Positions 1 through 11,400 of a stretch of DNA of 64,000 nt are shown piece by piece. The stretch is from Lepidonotus clava. Lineage: Eukaryota > Annelida > Polychaeta > Phyllodocida > Polynoidae. The position numbers and the translations under genes are program-made. How positions within the stretch are numbered: the first letter of the stretch is position 1; each line of letters starts with the position of its first letter. The notes under the pieces were generated by a model. The model did no database searches and was not told the DNA's origin. It saw nothing but the letters and a program-made list of their open reading frames with translations. The stretch is taken from positions 4,034,758 to 4,098,757 of the forward strand of contig OW387139.1 in assembly GCA_936440205.1 (NCBI GenBank), read 5' to 3'.

Positions 1-602
1 CGTTGGATGTATTCGCTGTACGTCTTACGCCCGATTACCCGCACGTCCCTCCCTTCACATCAAGCCCTCCCCACCTTACCCCACCCCCTTCCTCCTAGCC
101 CGCTCTCCCCAACTACTACACTACCAGCGGCGGCCATCATTTAGCCCGCTGGTCCCCGGTGTGCGATACCTTCATTAAACCAGCCTGCCGGGGCCCAACC
201 CTAAGTGTGGCGCCCCCTACCAGCTGTCGTCTTAATTGTCGACATTCTATGCCCCAAAACGAGGCTGAGTGGGGCCACGGATGTAGGTCCAACTATGGGA
301 TGGATTGACGGCCCGCACGGGAAAAGATGTAAAAAGATGGCGCTAAAAAGGATGGATGGGTGGTAGTGCTGGTCAGTTGGTAGTAGTAGACGCAGCAGGC
401 TGGGGCGTGAAAGGTATAGGTGGGGGCTTGGTAGTAGGTGCGTTGCTGCGTCAACAAACTCCCGTCCCACCCTGAATAGCCCGTCCCAGAACCAATCACA
501 GCGGTGATAAATCAGTGGACGATTTGTACACATGGACCGGGCGGAAATTGACACCGACTGACTCTAAGCACATTGCTACACACCTCAGCACTCACGAGAT
601 TT
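1..602. other. Unassigned mixed sequence with one CTCF-like motif
   Basis: No gene is recognised. The open frames on the minus strand have no familiar domain and low-complexity composition. A CTCF-like motif, CTGGTAGGGGGCGCC on the minus strand, lies at about 208-223. Confidence 0.4.
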
Positions 603-706
603 ACCCACGTGACCTACCCATGTGACCTACCCACGTGACCCATCCACGTGACCTACCCACGTGATCTACCCACGTGATCTACCCACCTGACCCACCACGT
701 GGCCCT
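603..706. repeat. 13-bp minisatellite of E-boxes, about 8 copies
   Basis: The unit is ACCCACGTGACCT, repeated head to tail about eight times with few substitutions. Each unit carries a CACGTG E-box, or a one-base variant such as CATGTG or CACCTG. The E-box overlaps TGACCT, which is a nuclear-receptor half-site on the other strand. The motifs recur every 13 bp, slightly more than one helical turn. Whether bHLH-ZIP factors (USF, TFE/MITF type) bind here is inference; the repeat itself is read directly. Confidence 0.85.
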
Positions 707-813
707 ACACCAGTCTCTGGGTAAAGAAGGACTGTCTGTAGGGGGCAGAATTCAAATTTTGCAGTTTAATAATAAAAACCAGTTGCTCAATAGGCCTATC
801 ACAAAACTTAGTT

Positions 814-932
814 CGGTGGCAGATCAATGGCGGGGTCAGCATACAGGCTAAGTACTAAAAAGGCCATCAAAAGGGGTGGGGGGAGTCAGGACCCCCTGGA
901 CCGCCCCCCCCCCTTCCCCCGATCCACCACTG
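814..932 (-). mobile_element. hAT-like MITE (GTGGATC family), short copy
   Basis: On the minus strand the segment begins CAGTGGTGGATCGG and ends near GATCTGCCACCG, giving imperfect terminal inverted repeats. Inside are a GGTCC-CCAGG G/C-rich stretch and the core TTTAGTACTTAGCC, which recurs in the elements at 15055-15240, 24726-24930 and 53047-53238. Ends of the form CAG(T/G)G..GATC resemble widespread hAT MITEs. An 8-bp target duplication is not clear. It is non-coding. Confidence 0.55.
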
Positions 933-944
933 GTGTAGCTGCTT

Positions 945-1719
945 CTCCGTTTTTCATATAAGATTCATATTCTAAAACCAACAAGCAAATCGGTTAAAGG
1001 TAGGTAATCTTATATTTCCTGAACATATCGCCTGTTTAATTACAAGGTAACAGACACTTAGATAATAACTGAACTGAAGGAAAGTGATGAGGTTGGATAA
1101 AGATATAATTGTAATTAACAAACCCACTTTTTCTCCCTCTGGTACCAGGAACCGCCCCTTTTTTCCATATACTACTTGTTACAAAAGTATGCAGTATGGT
1201 GCCCAGATTCTGAAGCAGTTTGCAAACCTTTCTGAAGTGTTTTCAGTTTTATTTCGTTTACCTTTATAGCATCTGCGCTACCTACTAGATATTTACTGAC
1301 ATTTAGTCATCCTAAAAGACCCCTGACATTTCTAAAGGCTGTTTCGGCTGAGCCTTTTATAAAGTCGATTTTAGAAGCAATTGTTAGGAACAAAATTGAT
1401 TTAGGTACTAACCCTTTGCACTTCAATTTTTTAATGAAATTACTTCAGTATAAAAGAAAGATAAATAGCCTATGCATATTACACGCACATATTTCACAAT
1501 ATCAAGGATGCACAATAAATTGGCAAATAAAATCCAATAAAGTTCAGTTCCTGACCTATATGTAATTGCATAACATCATTCTCTCTTTTTCAGTAGTCCT
1601 ATGTTGTCGGCTGTGTGTTTCAGGGAGAGTACTTTAGATGGCTGCACCAAAAATATTATAGCTACACTAAGATATGTAACTTGGACCATGGCCTACACGT
1701 TTGTTGTGATGACATCAAT
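945..1719. other. AT-rich unassigned sequence
   Basis: The sequence is AT-rich and the only open frames are under 65 codons. No repeat, RNA gene or motif cluster was recognised. Confidence 0.4.
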
Positions 1720-1720
1720 A

Positions 1721-1882
1721 AGGGCGCCCCCTACAAGAGTCCATGCTACCAGATACAAATAAAACAACGGTGCGTGTTTTTCGTCTTTTTTGAGACGTAA
1801 ACAAACAGCGACAACGCCATGAAAACAGGAAAAAACATGACGTGTTATAGCAGGTTGCACCGACTCTCATAGGGGGCGCCAC
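1721..1882. mobile_element. Foldback segment with CTCF-like arms
   Basis: GGGCGCCCCCTACAAGAGTC at about 1722-1741 is matched in inverse orientation by GACTCTCATAGGGGGCGCC at about 1862-1880. The pair makes inverted repeats around a ~120-bp spacer. Each arm contains TAGGGGGCGCC, which matches the core of the CTCF motif, so two CTCF-like sites face each other. It could be a small foldback transposon or a regulatory pair. Nothing coding is seen. Confidence 0.45.
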
Positions 1883-3239
1883 TACCGCGACGTTCATGGC
1901 GAAATGTCGCGAATTGTATCTTTAATCTTGTAGGCTCGTTGGCTGCACAGAGGGGTCAGGCCTATTTCTAGTTACCGCCACCTTGGCTGGCTCCCAGCTG
2001 GCCCCAGGCGATAGGATCAAGGCAAACCTATCTCAGGGGCCCAGGCTTACTTGGGCGTGCGGTGGGCGGAGCGGGGCCATGCAGTTATCACCGCCAATAT
2101 TGTGCGCGTGATTGCATTAAAAATGATGCATCATCCTGCAATTTGACAGACTGGGCGATAAGGCGAGGCGCGCGCTAAAAAACGGCGACGGCCGAGAAAA
2201 ATGCCGTTATCTAGATCAGCTGCTGCTAATGGTGTTTCATGCGGCAAGCGGTCAGGATGGAGTATTCATGGCTTCTCACGGTTTTCTCCGAGTTCGATTA
2301 GCATATCATTCCACTTCATTGATGTGGGATGGAGGGAAGAACATGTGTTAGACGGATAGTGGGTTGCGTTCCTGTCCATTTTCATTTAAAAGTAATATTT
2401 TAGAAATATTTTATTCCATAGTGTCCTCCGGTGATCCAGCTAGCATTCTTATAATGTTATTATGTGCATCAATTTGTTGTTGTTATGTCAGCTGTTTAAT
2501 TGCTTCAGTCTGTCTTTCATTATCTTTACATTTTTGCTTTTCTATTCAAAACATACAAGTCATAAGACTTTGTATCATAGTAAAGAGATGATGGAATAAA
2601 TGATCAAATCTCTTTCCTGCTCTGTCTATTGATGCACCTGTCTGTCTGTTTGTCTTTTTATTTATCTATCATCCTTCTATCCGTCTGTTTATCTAATATC
2701 TGCCCACCTCCCCATATCACTCCCTCATTTTCTCTGTGCTCAAACAAACACACTCTGGGCTCACTCCATCCCTACTCGATTACATGCACCAGCGACGCTA
2801 CAATTTACTTTTGTGATTCTGCCCGGCTGCCATATTAGGCGCGCGTCGCTCTGTTGACTGTCACAAATTGATGCACCATTTACATTAGCTTCGGTAATGT
2901 CATAAATTGGGCAGGCTTTTCCACCAACATGGCGTCCGTGTGCACTGCAAATAGCAGCCCCGCAGTAAGTGGGCGGGCAAACAGGCCAGCCCCGCAGTAA
3001 ATGTGTAGTCACCGCTGGATTGGACAAACAATTTGTATTTGATTCATGGCCCCGCATTGAAACGCGACATATGGACCGATCTGTATCCTAAGACCCCAAG
3101 CTACTGCAAGCAGACGACTTTTGGCAGCTTTTGGCGGGAAAATCACATCAACAATACCCGAATTTTCGGCATGCAGCGAGATTTAGGAAAGCGGGAGCTG
3201 CGGCTGGGGAGGAGGGGGTGTCTGGATTATGTTTGCGCT
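1883..3239. other. Unassigned; CT-rich microsatellite-like patch
   Basis: A degenerate CTGTCTGTTTGTCT-type pyrimidine repeat lies at about 2610-2700. Around it is sequence with scattered CpG and no recognisable protein. Short open frames show no domain. Confidence 0.35.
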
Positions 3240-3404
3240 CTTTTTTCTTTGTAATGATTTCAGACAATGGCGGACAAACCAGACCACGTGACCGGCTCGT
3301 CTCGGCTGGGTAACCCGACGTAATCTCGTGAGATCTCGCCGTGTTTGCACATGCGCAGCCGACATGCAAAGCTTATTGATCCACACGGGGCAACACGGGG
3401 AAAA
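3240..3404 (+). promoter_or_regulatory. Promoter-like CpG-rich patch
   Basis: Several core-promoter motifs sit within about 120 bp: ATGGCGGAC (YY1-like) near 3267, CCACGTGACC (USF-type E-box) at 3284-3293, a TCTCG-type element TCTCGTGAGATCTCG near 3324, and GCACATGCGCAG (NRF1-like) at 3347-3358. No TATA box is seen. This combination is typical of CpG promoters of broadly expressed animal genes. The patch lies immediately upstream of an ATG in good context at 3406. No transcript evidence is available. Confidence 0.5.
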
Positions 3405-3405
3405 C

Positions 3406-3531
3406 ATGGCTGACGAGAACGTGTGCGAACATCAGGAATTAGTTTGCCAAATGTACTCTGTTGGTTTAGTGCCGTTAAAAGTAGGCCAGACGCTGGAAAA
3501 TCTGCTGAAATTTAATGTAATTCAGATTTGA
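3406..3531 (+). CDS. Possible first coding exon, unrecognised protein
   Basis: An ATG in strong Kozak context (AACATGGCT) follows the promoter-like patch and opens MADENVCEHQELVCQ, running 41 codons to a stop. I do not recognise the protein. A real exon would probably splice before the stop; candidate donors include AAAAGTAGG near 3478. The sequence is not low-complexity, unlike most short frames in this window. The call rests on promoter context and start context only, so chance is quite possible. Confidence 0.25.
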   Translation: MADENVCEHQELVCQMYSVGLVPLKVGQTLENLLKFNVIQI

Positions 3532-3534
3532 ATA

Positions 3535-4342
3535 CAGAAGAGTTACATAGTTCCCATCATTACGTACCCTATACTGATCTAGCAGGTAATCTATGGTGCA
3601 TAAATGAATGGTAAATATTTATTTTGTTCCTTATCCAATCAAGTAGACAGGCCTATGTTTAACCTTTGCAAACTCTCCCTTTAGTTTCGATCCCACCCTT
3701 TCCCCCCTTTGTATTTTTACTGCTATATCTAGGAGCATTGTTTAGTGGATTGGGAGCCTATATAGGTGGGAGGTGGGCTGAAACAGGGGGGGGGGGGGGG
3801 TCGGGGGGGGGGGGTTACCCTCGAGACCCCTTTCTGCCAAATTAATGCCGTGTCTTTCACACCGACTATTTACATGTGCGTGTTGGGCCGCCACCGACAC
3901 CCAGGCCGATCGGGGGGGGGGGGGGGGGGACATGTTAGAGGGATAGAGGGTTACGCTGGCTGCGGGGAGGGGGAGGGGGGTGGCAGTCAGGAGAAGGGGG
4001 CAGAGAAGGGGGGGGGGGGGGGCAGGATGGAGAGGGCTAGGGTGAAAGAACTCGCCCTTTCAGATTTTCCCGCTAAATTAAAGCCATATAAACTTTGAGT
4101 ATATTTCCCCTTCTTAATCTGATCAATTAATTTTAAAATGATATATGCATTTCACAAAGTATAAGACACAATTATATTATAATATATCATAATTCCAGCC
4201 GACAGAGTCCAGAAGGAGAGGGGAGAAGGAGGGAGGGTAGGAGAGCAGAGGGAGGGTAAGGGGAGGAGGGAATGAAGGGATGCAGCGATTAAATGGGAGG
4301 GGGGTAATGGGGGGAAAGGATGAGGAAGCAGAGGTATTGGCA
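3535..4342. other. Non-coding stretch with very long G runs
   Basis: Several G homopolymers occur, including 3912-3929 (18 G) and shorter runs near 3787-3815 and 4009-4022. A purine-rich tract spans 4205-4330. The glycine-rich or proline-rich frames through these runs are not genes. Confidence 0.6.
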
Positions 4343-4662
4343 TAGCTCTAGACCCCTAAATTCAACACGGCGACATGGCTATTTCTTAAATTCAACATGG
4401 TACATGGCAACCTTAATGACATGTGACATGACCCTTTTCTTAAAATGTGACATGCGACATTGAGCTTAGTGACACAGGAAAGTATTCATACCCTTTTGCT
4501 TTGATATCTAAACGTTTAAAAAAAAGTAATTATAAAGAATTATAAACGATTGTCAATATTGGTGACACTAGCGTCAAAGGTTTTTCTTTGGTGACAGGGG
4601 ACAAAGCCATTTCTTAAATTCGACATGTGACATGGCGACTCCCCGCCCCCATCAAGGGCCCC
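4343..4662. repeat. GACATG-repeat element, copy 1
   Basis: This dispersed element is built from degenerate units of about 30-37 bp containing GACATG(T/C)GACATGGC and CATTTCTTAAATTC. A matching arrangement recurs at 18476-18704 and 47293-47531. The left end is GCTCTAGACCCCTAAATTC. The right end, read inversely, is GGGGCCCTTGATGGGG, which is weakly inverted. Units in the middle have decayed more than those at the edges. Confidence 0.6.
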
Positions 4663-4866
4663 ATGGGTAGGGTTGGTGGGTGGGAGGAGGGGGAGTCAGC
4701 CGGCAGGGGGAGGGGGTTAAGGAGGGAGGGAGGTACTGGGTACAGTTGCGTGTGTCAGCGGCTAAAAAAACCGGTGAAGATCCACCTTCACAAGTTCGTC
4801 CTTAATCGCCGCTAACTGAACCGCGCATGCGTGAGCGGAGAATGGCGTGAGAACGAGGCTGAGCTT
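4663..4866. other. G-rich patch with an NRF1-like palindrome
   Basis: GGGAGGGGGAG-type tracts are followed by CGCGCATGCGTG at 4822-4833, an imperfect NRF1 palindrome. No gene was recognised. Confidence 0.35.
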
Positions 4867-5300
4867 CTACATAATTGGAGAGGGGAGAGTGAGAGGTAGG
4901 TGGTGGTGTGTGTGGTGGGGGGGGGGGGGGGGAGTGATAGGTGAAATGGGGGAGAGTGAGAGAGTGAGAGGTGGGTGGGAGGAGAGTGAGAGGTGGGTGG
5001 AGAGTGAGAGGTGGGGGGGGGGGGGGAGTGAGATATGGGTGAGAGGAGAGTGAGAGGTGGTTGGGTGGAGAGTGAGAGGTGGGTGGGAGGAGAGTGAGAG
5101 GTGGGTGGGTGGAGAGTGAGAGGTGGTTGGAGAGTGAGAGGTGGGTGGGAGGAGAGTGAGAGGTGGGTGGGTGGGTGGAGAGTGAGAGGTGGGTGGGAGG
5201 AGAGTGAGAGGTGGGTGGGAGGAGAGTGAGAGGTGGGTGGGAAGAGAGTGAGAGTATGGTGGATGGAGAGTGAAAGAATGAACGGGGAAGATTGAGGTTT
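4867..5300. repeat. G-rich minisatellite (GAGAGTGAGAGGTGGGTGG)
   Basis: The units are variants of GAGAGTGAGAGGTGGGTGGG, about 20-26 bp long, repeated roughly 16 times and interrupted by G runs at about 4917-4932 and 5017-5028. The strand is strongly asymmetric, G-rich on plus. The small open frames inside are by-products of the repeat. Confidence 0.8.
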
Positions 5301-5849
5301 GGAGGTTGAGAGTGATTTAAATGGCCTTTAAAAAAGAGGAGGGGGCAGAAGTGAACTTTTCATTCCAAGATGATATAATAGAACTCGATAGCTAAAGATG
5401 GAAATAAGCAATAGCAGACCTCTATAGGTAATATATAAGCAGTGCAATGACCTATCTGCCCCCCTCTATATGATAATAACAGTCCAGCCTTTTGGGTGTG
5501 GCATTCTCTCTCAATGAACTCACAGAACTATTCAAATGATTGCATCGTTTTGCAGCTTGTGTTGGAGTTAAATGCAACGTGAATGGTTAAAAATGGGCAA
5601 TGGTTGTGCAATTGGAGGGATTGAACATTCATGGCATGCTCATGATGTTGACAAATAATTGGACCAACAGGTTGACGGATTGGCTTCTTAAGTGAGCGCC
5701 GAGTGGTAATGGGGTTCGCCATGTTGGAGGGGGGGAGGAGGCAGGGGTGGAGGCATGGGTGGGTGGGTGGGTGCGGGGCGGGGGGGGGGGGGCAACGCTG
5801 TGGGTGTGTTTCAGTGCGGTTTGGTTCTTTTTCTCTCTCTGAATTACTC
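5301..5849. other. Unassigned
   Basis: Ordinary non-repetitive sequence to about 5700, then a G-rich patch with a G run near 5780. No gene or RNA was recognised. Confidence 0.35.
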
Positions 5850-5856
5850 TGTGTGT

Positions 5857-5891
<35 letters not shown>
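5850..5891. repeat. (TG)n microsatellite
   Basis: An alternating GT run of about 42 bp with one early interruption. Confidence 0.95.
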
Positions 5892-5892
<1 letters not shown>

Positions 5893-6092
5893 GCATTTAA
5901 GAAAGGACAGTGTCATCCAGTCGAATTTAAGAAAAATTCTCTGAAACATGTGTCTAAGCCCAAAAAATTGTCTTGTCGCCATTTCGAATGTAGGCTAAGG
6001 GTCTAATGCCATAGGTAGAGTGTATATACATGACTGGGCCTATGAGCAAGGGAGGATCGAAAGGAGGGGAAGGGACCATCCTCCCCCCACCA

Positions 6093-6093
6093 T

Positions 6094-6171
<78 letters not shown>
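6093..6171. repeat. (CA)n microsatellite with TACA interruptions
   Basis: An alternating CA run of about 79 bp, broken twice by CATA near 6119 and 6129. Confidence 0.95.
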
Positions 6172-6176
<5 letters not shown>

Positions 6177-7206
6177 TTGGTGGGGACTGACACTGAGCAA
6201 ATAGAGAAAATGCTGTAGGTTGGCCTGTCCTTAAGATTTCTTTTCTTTCTGTCTTATTTTTCCCTCCCTGTCAGGGTGTGCCTATGCCTCCATAGTAAAC
6301 CGTCCTGCCTCCCCTAGATAGACCTTCCGGTCACCGCACAAAGAGCGAAAAACGCGCGTACCGGATATCCAATTACTACCCGTTGATACGTTCAAATTTG
6401 TCGTCATCCAGGCGGCGGCCGGGCGTCCGATAATGGCCGCCTGGATCCTTCAGATGTCAATATAATGGGCGCGTCAAATGGAGCGTCCCTCCACTCTCCC
6501 TTCTCTACACTCTCCGCCCACAGTACATCAAAGCTGAAATTTTAGTCGAAGAGTTAGCGACACCTGAAGCAGAAATAATGTCCGCTCACTGACTGGGGGA
6601 GGGCGGGGGGTGGGTGGTTGGAGGGGGGAAGTCTCGTCCTGGTCTCGTCCCCCGCGAGATGTGACCGTGAATTCACTAGTGAACTGGGTCTGGGATAGGG
6701 GGCGTTGGTTATACCCCATCCCTTTACAGCCTTCCCAAATAGGGGCGTTGAGAAAAATCAAAGGGATACCAAATAGTATCGAGGGGTTTCCAGGTAAATC
6801 GAAATGTGTTCCACCAGTGATTTTCCATGATATTTCTTATATCTAACTTATATTTTTGAAAATCAAAGGGGTTCCAGACATCCAGACGCCCCTACCACAC
6901 CACCACCATTCCTCTGCCATTGCCACTCGACCAGCCTAGTTGGACAGAATCATGCCAGAGCAAAACTAGAAACAATTAGATCAATTTCCATCCATTTGCC
7001 GACATTCAAGTTTAATTGCAATTATATCAAACGGCGAGCGGCGGAGAAGACTGGAGGCATCATGCGAACCGTGTTGGCCTGTCATTAGGACAAGATCTCG
7101 GCTGGGAGAGTGTAATGAGCGGATCGACCGGTAGGGGGCGTAGGGGGGGTGACAGCCTCCTCTCCCGCCCCGCCCCTGGGGGGGGGGGCACTCAGTATAT
7201 ATGTAT
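6172..7206. other. Unassigned; CpG-rich patch 6340-6480 and CTCF-like motif
   Basis: A CpG-rich patch with ATAATGGCCGCCTGG lies near 6430. ACCGGTAGGGGGCGT, one mismatch from the CTCF core, is at about 7127-7141. The AT-rich piece at 6960-7030 has homeobox-type TTTAATTGCAATTA. No exon was recognised. Confidence 0.4.
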
Positions 7207-7541
7207 GAAAATATATATCAACTGCGAAACTACAGTCCCCCACCCTCCACCTTTTTGGGGATGGGGAGTTTGGGGATTTTACAATCTACATACTCTGACA
7301 GCCCCCCTTTTTCAGGAAAACTCATGGACAGCCCCTGAAAGATTTTGTGGTCACAATCTGATATCAAGAATGCGCTGATTTGTTTGAGAGTCATTATGAA
7401 GAAATTCAATAACCTTTGAACTTTTAATCTAATATAAGATATAGTCAACTATTGATAGCTCTCCTAAAAGTGGTTTGAGTATTTGACAACACCCCCCCCC
7501 CCCCCCTTGAGGCTTTGACTGCAGTCGGTACCCATTTCTAG
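7207..7541 (-). mobile_element. MITE of the TTTGGCAGT family, copy 1
   Basis: The left end has CAACTGCGAAACTACAG and the right end has TTTGACTGCAGTCGGTACCC. Both resemble, in inverse orientation, the ends TTTGGCAGTTGGTATCTACC of the copies at 30535-30904 and 49428-49760. GACAGCCCCTGAAAG-like blocks inside also match the copy at 49428-49760 on the opposite strand. It is non-coding, with a poly-C run at 7492-7506 near the right end. Confidence 0.6.
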
Positions 7542-8399
7542 ACCAAGTACACCCCCCCCCCCCCCCACCACCACCACCACCCCCTACAAACAAGTTGCAT
7601 GCACAGACTATGATCCTCCCGTAGGCACCGTCTCAATGGAATCATGAATGTTGTAATTCTCATCCGCCCAAGAAGAAAAAGAATATCAATTTACTGGTCT
7701 ACCCCCCCTCCCCCTCCAGTGCCTTAGAGGTATCACGCAGGGGGAAGCACTCGGTAGCACCTGGCATTTGTTTGACACGGATCTCAAGGAAAGGTTCACT
7801 GATAGCTCAACGATCTTCACCGACGATGGAATATCTATCGGTAATTCAGAATACTTTGTGCCACTCAACTTTGTTTAAAACATCTCTCATAATTATAAAT
7901 ATACGATAAACAAGAAGACAAGGACGTATGGAGATTGAATTCTCAGGGATGAAATATTGAATTATTCTATGTGTGCGTTTTAAAATAAGTTGATATGATG
8001 TTCACAATGTGACATTTGAAAAAAAGAATAAATAAATCTTTATGATTCACACGACGAGCAGGTCTTGAACATTTTACTGCTAACTTATCTCAAACCGATT
8101 ACTGGGATATCTCAGGGTCAAGGAAAACTCTCTTTGTATTTCTGAGTTCTCTCCAGCTTCTGTTGAGAAACTACTCAAACAGGTTGAGTTTCTCTCAAAT
8201 CGTTCAATCACACTTTCTCCATAATTTCTCTTCGACCTCTTTTATACTCATGAACAATGCTTTCCTTCTTGGTCAATTCGTATTTCTATTTTGCATTCAG
8301 TATTTCCATGGGACTCCTTAACGAGCCCCTATGGAACTATAAGTATGGGTCTATATATTATATAAATAATTATATGTATGTATATACAACGTATATATA
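7542..8399. other. Unassigned AT-rich sequence after a poly-C run
   Basis: A C run of about 15 at 7552-7566 and a CCA repeat are followed by AT-rich sequence. No gene, RNA or repeat family was recognised. Confidence 0.4.
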
Positions 8400-8782
8400 T
8401 GTGACCCCCAGCACATAATGACCTTTACAAGGGGGAAAGAATTATATTTCTATCATTCCTAGAACTCAAGTTATGATTGTTTGAAGGTCAATGCATCAGA
8501 TAAGGCAATTTGAGAAAAATAGCCTTAAAGATTATAATTATCAATATGACAATGCCAATCTCCATAGATCATAATTGTGGCAATTTGGAAAGCCCGTGTA
8601 ATATGCATCTAAAATCAATAATTCCTATAAACTTCTCAGTAAAATTGATTGCTGAGGTATTTGTCTTGTGATTTTTGCAGAAAACTCATTTTTCCATTTA
8701 GTTTTACTTTTTTCTCTTATAATGCAATTTTCTCAGAACTATAAACAGTGACTTATGCCTCATTTAGTGGTGGCGGGTCACA
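8400..8782. mobile_element. MITE with TGTGACCC ends and TA target duplication
   Basis: The element starts TGTGACCCCCAGCACATAAT and its other end, read inversely, is TGTGACCCGCCACCACTAAA, giving terminal inverted repeats of about 20 bp. TA flanks both sides (8398-8399 and 8783-8784), as expected for Tc1/mariner-type insertion. The 383-bp AT-rich interior carries no reading frame, so this is a non-autonomous element. Confidence 0.75.
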
Positions 8783-9726
8783 TAATTATAGTGACTGGAG
8801 GGGAGATAGTGGAGAAGGATGAAGCTAGATAGGCAGACGGAAAAATAAGCTTTACAGAAATACGGCAATGAGAATGAGTAGAAATAGAATAGGGAGGAAA
8901 ACAGAAGAATGGAAAATGGTAACTTGAGATACTTCAGGGCAAGATGGAAAATGGTGGAATGGTGGAATGAAGATGGTAGGGGAACGACATTTAAATTCTT
9001 TGAAAAGAGAAAAATTGAATAGCAAAGATTCTTAGGTTAAAGCTCACACTATCAGATTATGAATCAAAAACAGAGAGGGATGGGCAAATGTGACTGGCCT
9101 GACCAGAAGTACCATCCACTTAATTAGATCAAGCCTTTTTCTGGTTTGAGTGCCACCACCCCAGTGTCTTCTCAGCCAAGCCGCTGTCTCTTTTAATCGC
9201 CATTTTATCTGTTTCATTATCACTTCAATGACTGGTTTTGTCTGGAGGGAGAGCGGCCCTGTCCTTGTTGTGTGAGACTTCTCGCCACATCTCGTGACAT
9301 CTCGTGACATCTCGCGGGATCTGGCGATGTCTTGGGATGGCGGCGTGGCAGCCGGCTGACACTGAATGATGGTAGCGGTAATAACACAGGAAGTCGGCCT
9401 GCCCTCCTCCTCTCACCCTCTCCTCCCCTCTCTCACTCCCCTCTCTCCCTCCCCCACTAACTCCTCCCCTCTCCCCCTCCCCAACCCCCACCTCCTACAT
9501 CAGACAGCCTTCCTGCCCCACCCCAGCCCCCACACAATCACAGCTCCCCCTATAGGCCATCAGGGCAGACTATTCTCCCGAGATTAGCTGCCCGGCCTCA
9601 CTCTGGCGATAATCTGGCGACTAATGAAAAAGCCCGCGGACGACGAAACCCACTTGGACAGAGCACCCGGAGCACGGGGTTTGGGGATTAGCGACAATTT
9701 TAAGGGATTAGGGGGAAGGGCTTAGA
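8783..9726. other. Unassigned; TCTCG repeat and C-rich tract
   Basis: A short direct repeat of GACATCTCGTGACATCTCG lies at about 9285-9320. A pyrimidine-rich CTCCCC tract covers 9400-9560. No gene was recognised. Confidence 0.35.
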
Positions 9727-9842
9727 TGTAGGGGGCGCTGCAGTGTGTAGGGTGTGCTCTATGTGACATGGCTTTCGGGAAGTGCTGATCCAGCCCACCA
9801 GGGGGCGTGGCAGCGACACTGACAGGAAGTAGGGGGCGGCCA
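9727..9842 (+). promoter_or_regulatory. Cluster of three CTCF-like motifs
   Basis: Three same-strand motifs occur within about 115 bp: TGTAGGGGGCGCTGC near 9727, CCACCAGGGGGCGTGG at 9795-9810 (close to the CTCF consensus CCASYAGRKGGC) and AGTAGGGGGCGGCC near 9826. They are direct matches to a known motif. Binding is inferred. Confidence 0.45.
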
Positions 9843-11269
9843 TATTGGAAAGCGTCAGGGGGAGCCTTTAGAGCAGCAGGCGACATCCTGCTATATCGAC
9901 TCCGTAAATCAGAGCGAACGGCTGCCAACAGCGACATAACTGTAAGACCAATCACAGCAATGGCAACAGGGATATTGGTGGAATAGTATGAGTTTGGTTT
10001 GGGGGGGGGGGGGACTGGAAATGGGGACTAACCTTCCATACTTTTTCCTGGGGGCCACTCGGCTAGGGAGTGAGGTCTTGACTCAATATGGCGTCAAGAC
10101 GAGAAGGCCATGAACACAACAATGCTTTTATGTTGGGTAGGGTGGCGCCTCTTCTTTGTGGCTGCCCCAACCCCTTACTCCCCCTTACTCCCACAACTAC
10201 CCACTACTCACTACTCCACTTTCGCATCCTTTCCGAGGGATGGGTTGGTTGGAGCCAGAGGTCGTAACCCCCAAACTTCATCGGCGCCCGCCCATGCACA
10301 CTCAATAGTGAATCTGGTCTCTGTGGGATAAAACCCGATCTAAAAGTTTGCCGCACCGGGTCAATGGACACCCCTGAGCCCCTTGTAGCGGCTGCTCGCT
10401 AGGTCGGCGTGAGAGGCCAATACAAATCTCCACCGACTACTTGGCTGAATCGGGATCGATGCCTAAATGGTGCTTCCCGCCTGGCACTATGGACGTTTTA
10501 GCGGAGCGCTGAGGCCCTCCGATCAGCCTGGTGCCAGGCAGGGGTGGGCGATAAAGACGACTTGTCCTGCAGGGTCTGGTAAGAGGCAGAGACGGAGTGG
10601 CAGTAGTGGCCCTCCCCCTCCCGCACCCGCCCTGTCATATCAGGGACGCCCCAAGCCTCTCCGAGCCGCTCCGAACAGACCCCCTCCCTGCTCGCGTCAT
10701 ATCAGAGGTGCCGCAGGCCCCGTTCATAACTACATATAGAGCGCCGTATAGTGGCGGCGCCCACGCCCACCCTCAGCCTCCTGACGCCATATTGATACCC
10801 GCCAGCTCCCCCCCGGCCCCCACTACTACACTGCCAAACTACTTTATTGACTGCAGTGTTGGAAAGGGGCGACATGAGCGGAATTGTTGGCCGCCTGGTT
10901 TATGGCCCCCGCAACAGGCTCGAAGGAGGGGCGGCATGGAGCATATAGACTCTGCCCCCTGCAACCTCTCCGACTCCTTCTACTGACCCTATCTCACACA
11001 CCAAGCCTTAATACCTACCTCTATCGGACTATAACAACCCCCAAACACTCCAATCTAACTGCTTCCGTTTCCCTTAACCCCCTCCCCCTCCCCCAGCGAG
11101 TCTTTCCAAAGTTTAATTTTCCACTGCCCTCTGCATTAAAGTATGTATCTTTTCCATGCTCGTCGATCTCCAATATATTGTGACTGTATTGTATTTTATA
11201 ATCCTACGCCATGAACCTAGGTAATACTTTCATCAACAAAATTGAATAAAATGTGACAGGAAATAAGTA
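9843..11269. other. CpG- and C-rich sequence, no recognised exon
   Basis: A G run occurs near 10000. CpG-rich sequence extends to about 10980. Open frames of up to 129 codons on the plus strand are proline-rich and composition-driven, and no domain is visible in them. Confidence 0.35.
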
Positions 11270-11325
11270 CAAGTATATGTATGTATGTATGTGTGTATAC
11301 ATATAGTGTATGTGTATGTATGTGT

Positions 11326-11371
<46 letters not shown>

Positions 11372-11400
11372 GTATATATATATATACATATATATATAAG
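11270..11400. repeat. (TATG/TA)n microsatellite
   Basis: A mixed run of TATG, TGTG and TATA units of about 130 bp. The tyrosine/isoleucine-rich frames across it are artefacts. Confidence 0.9.
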
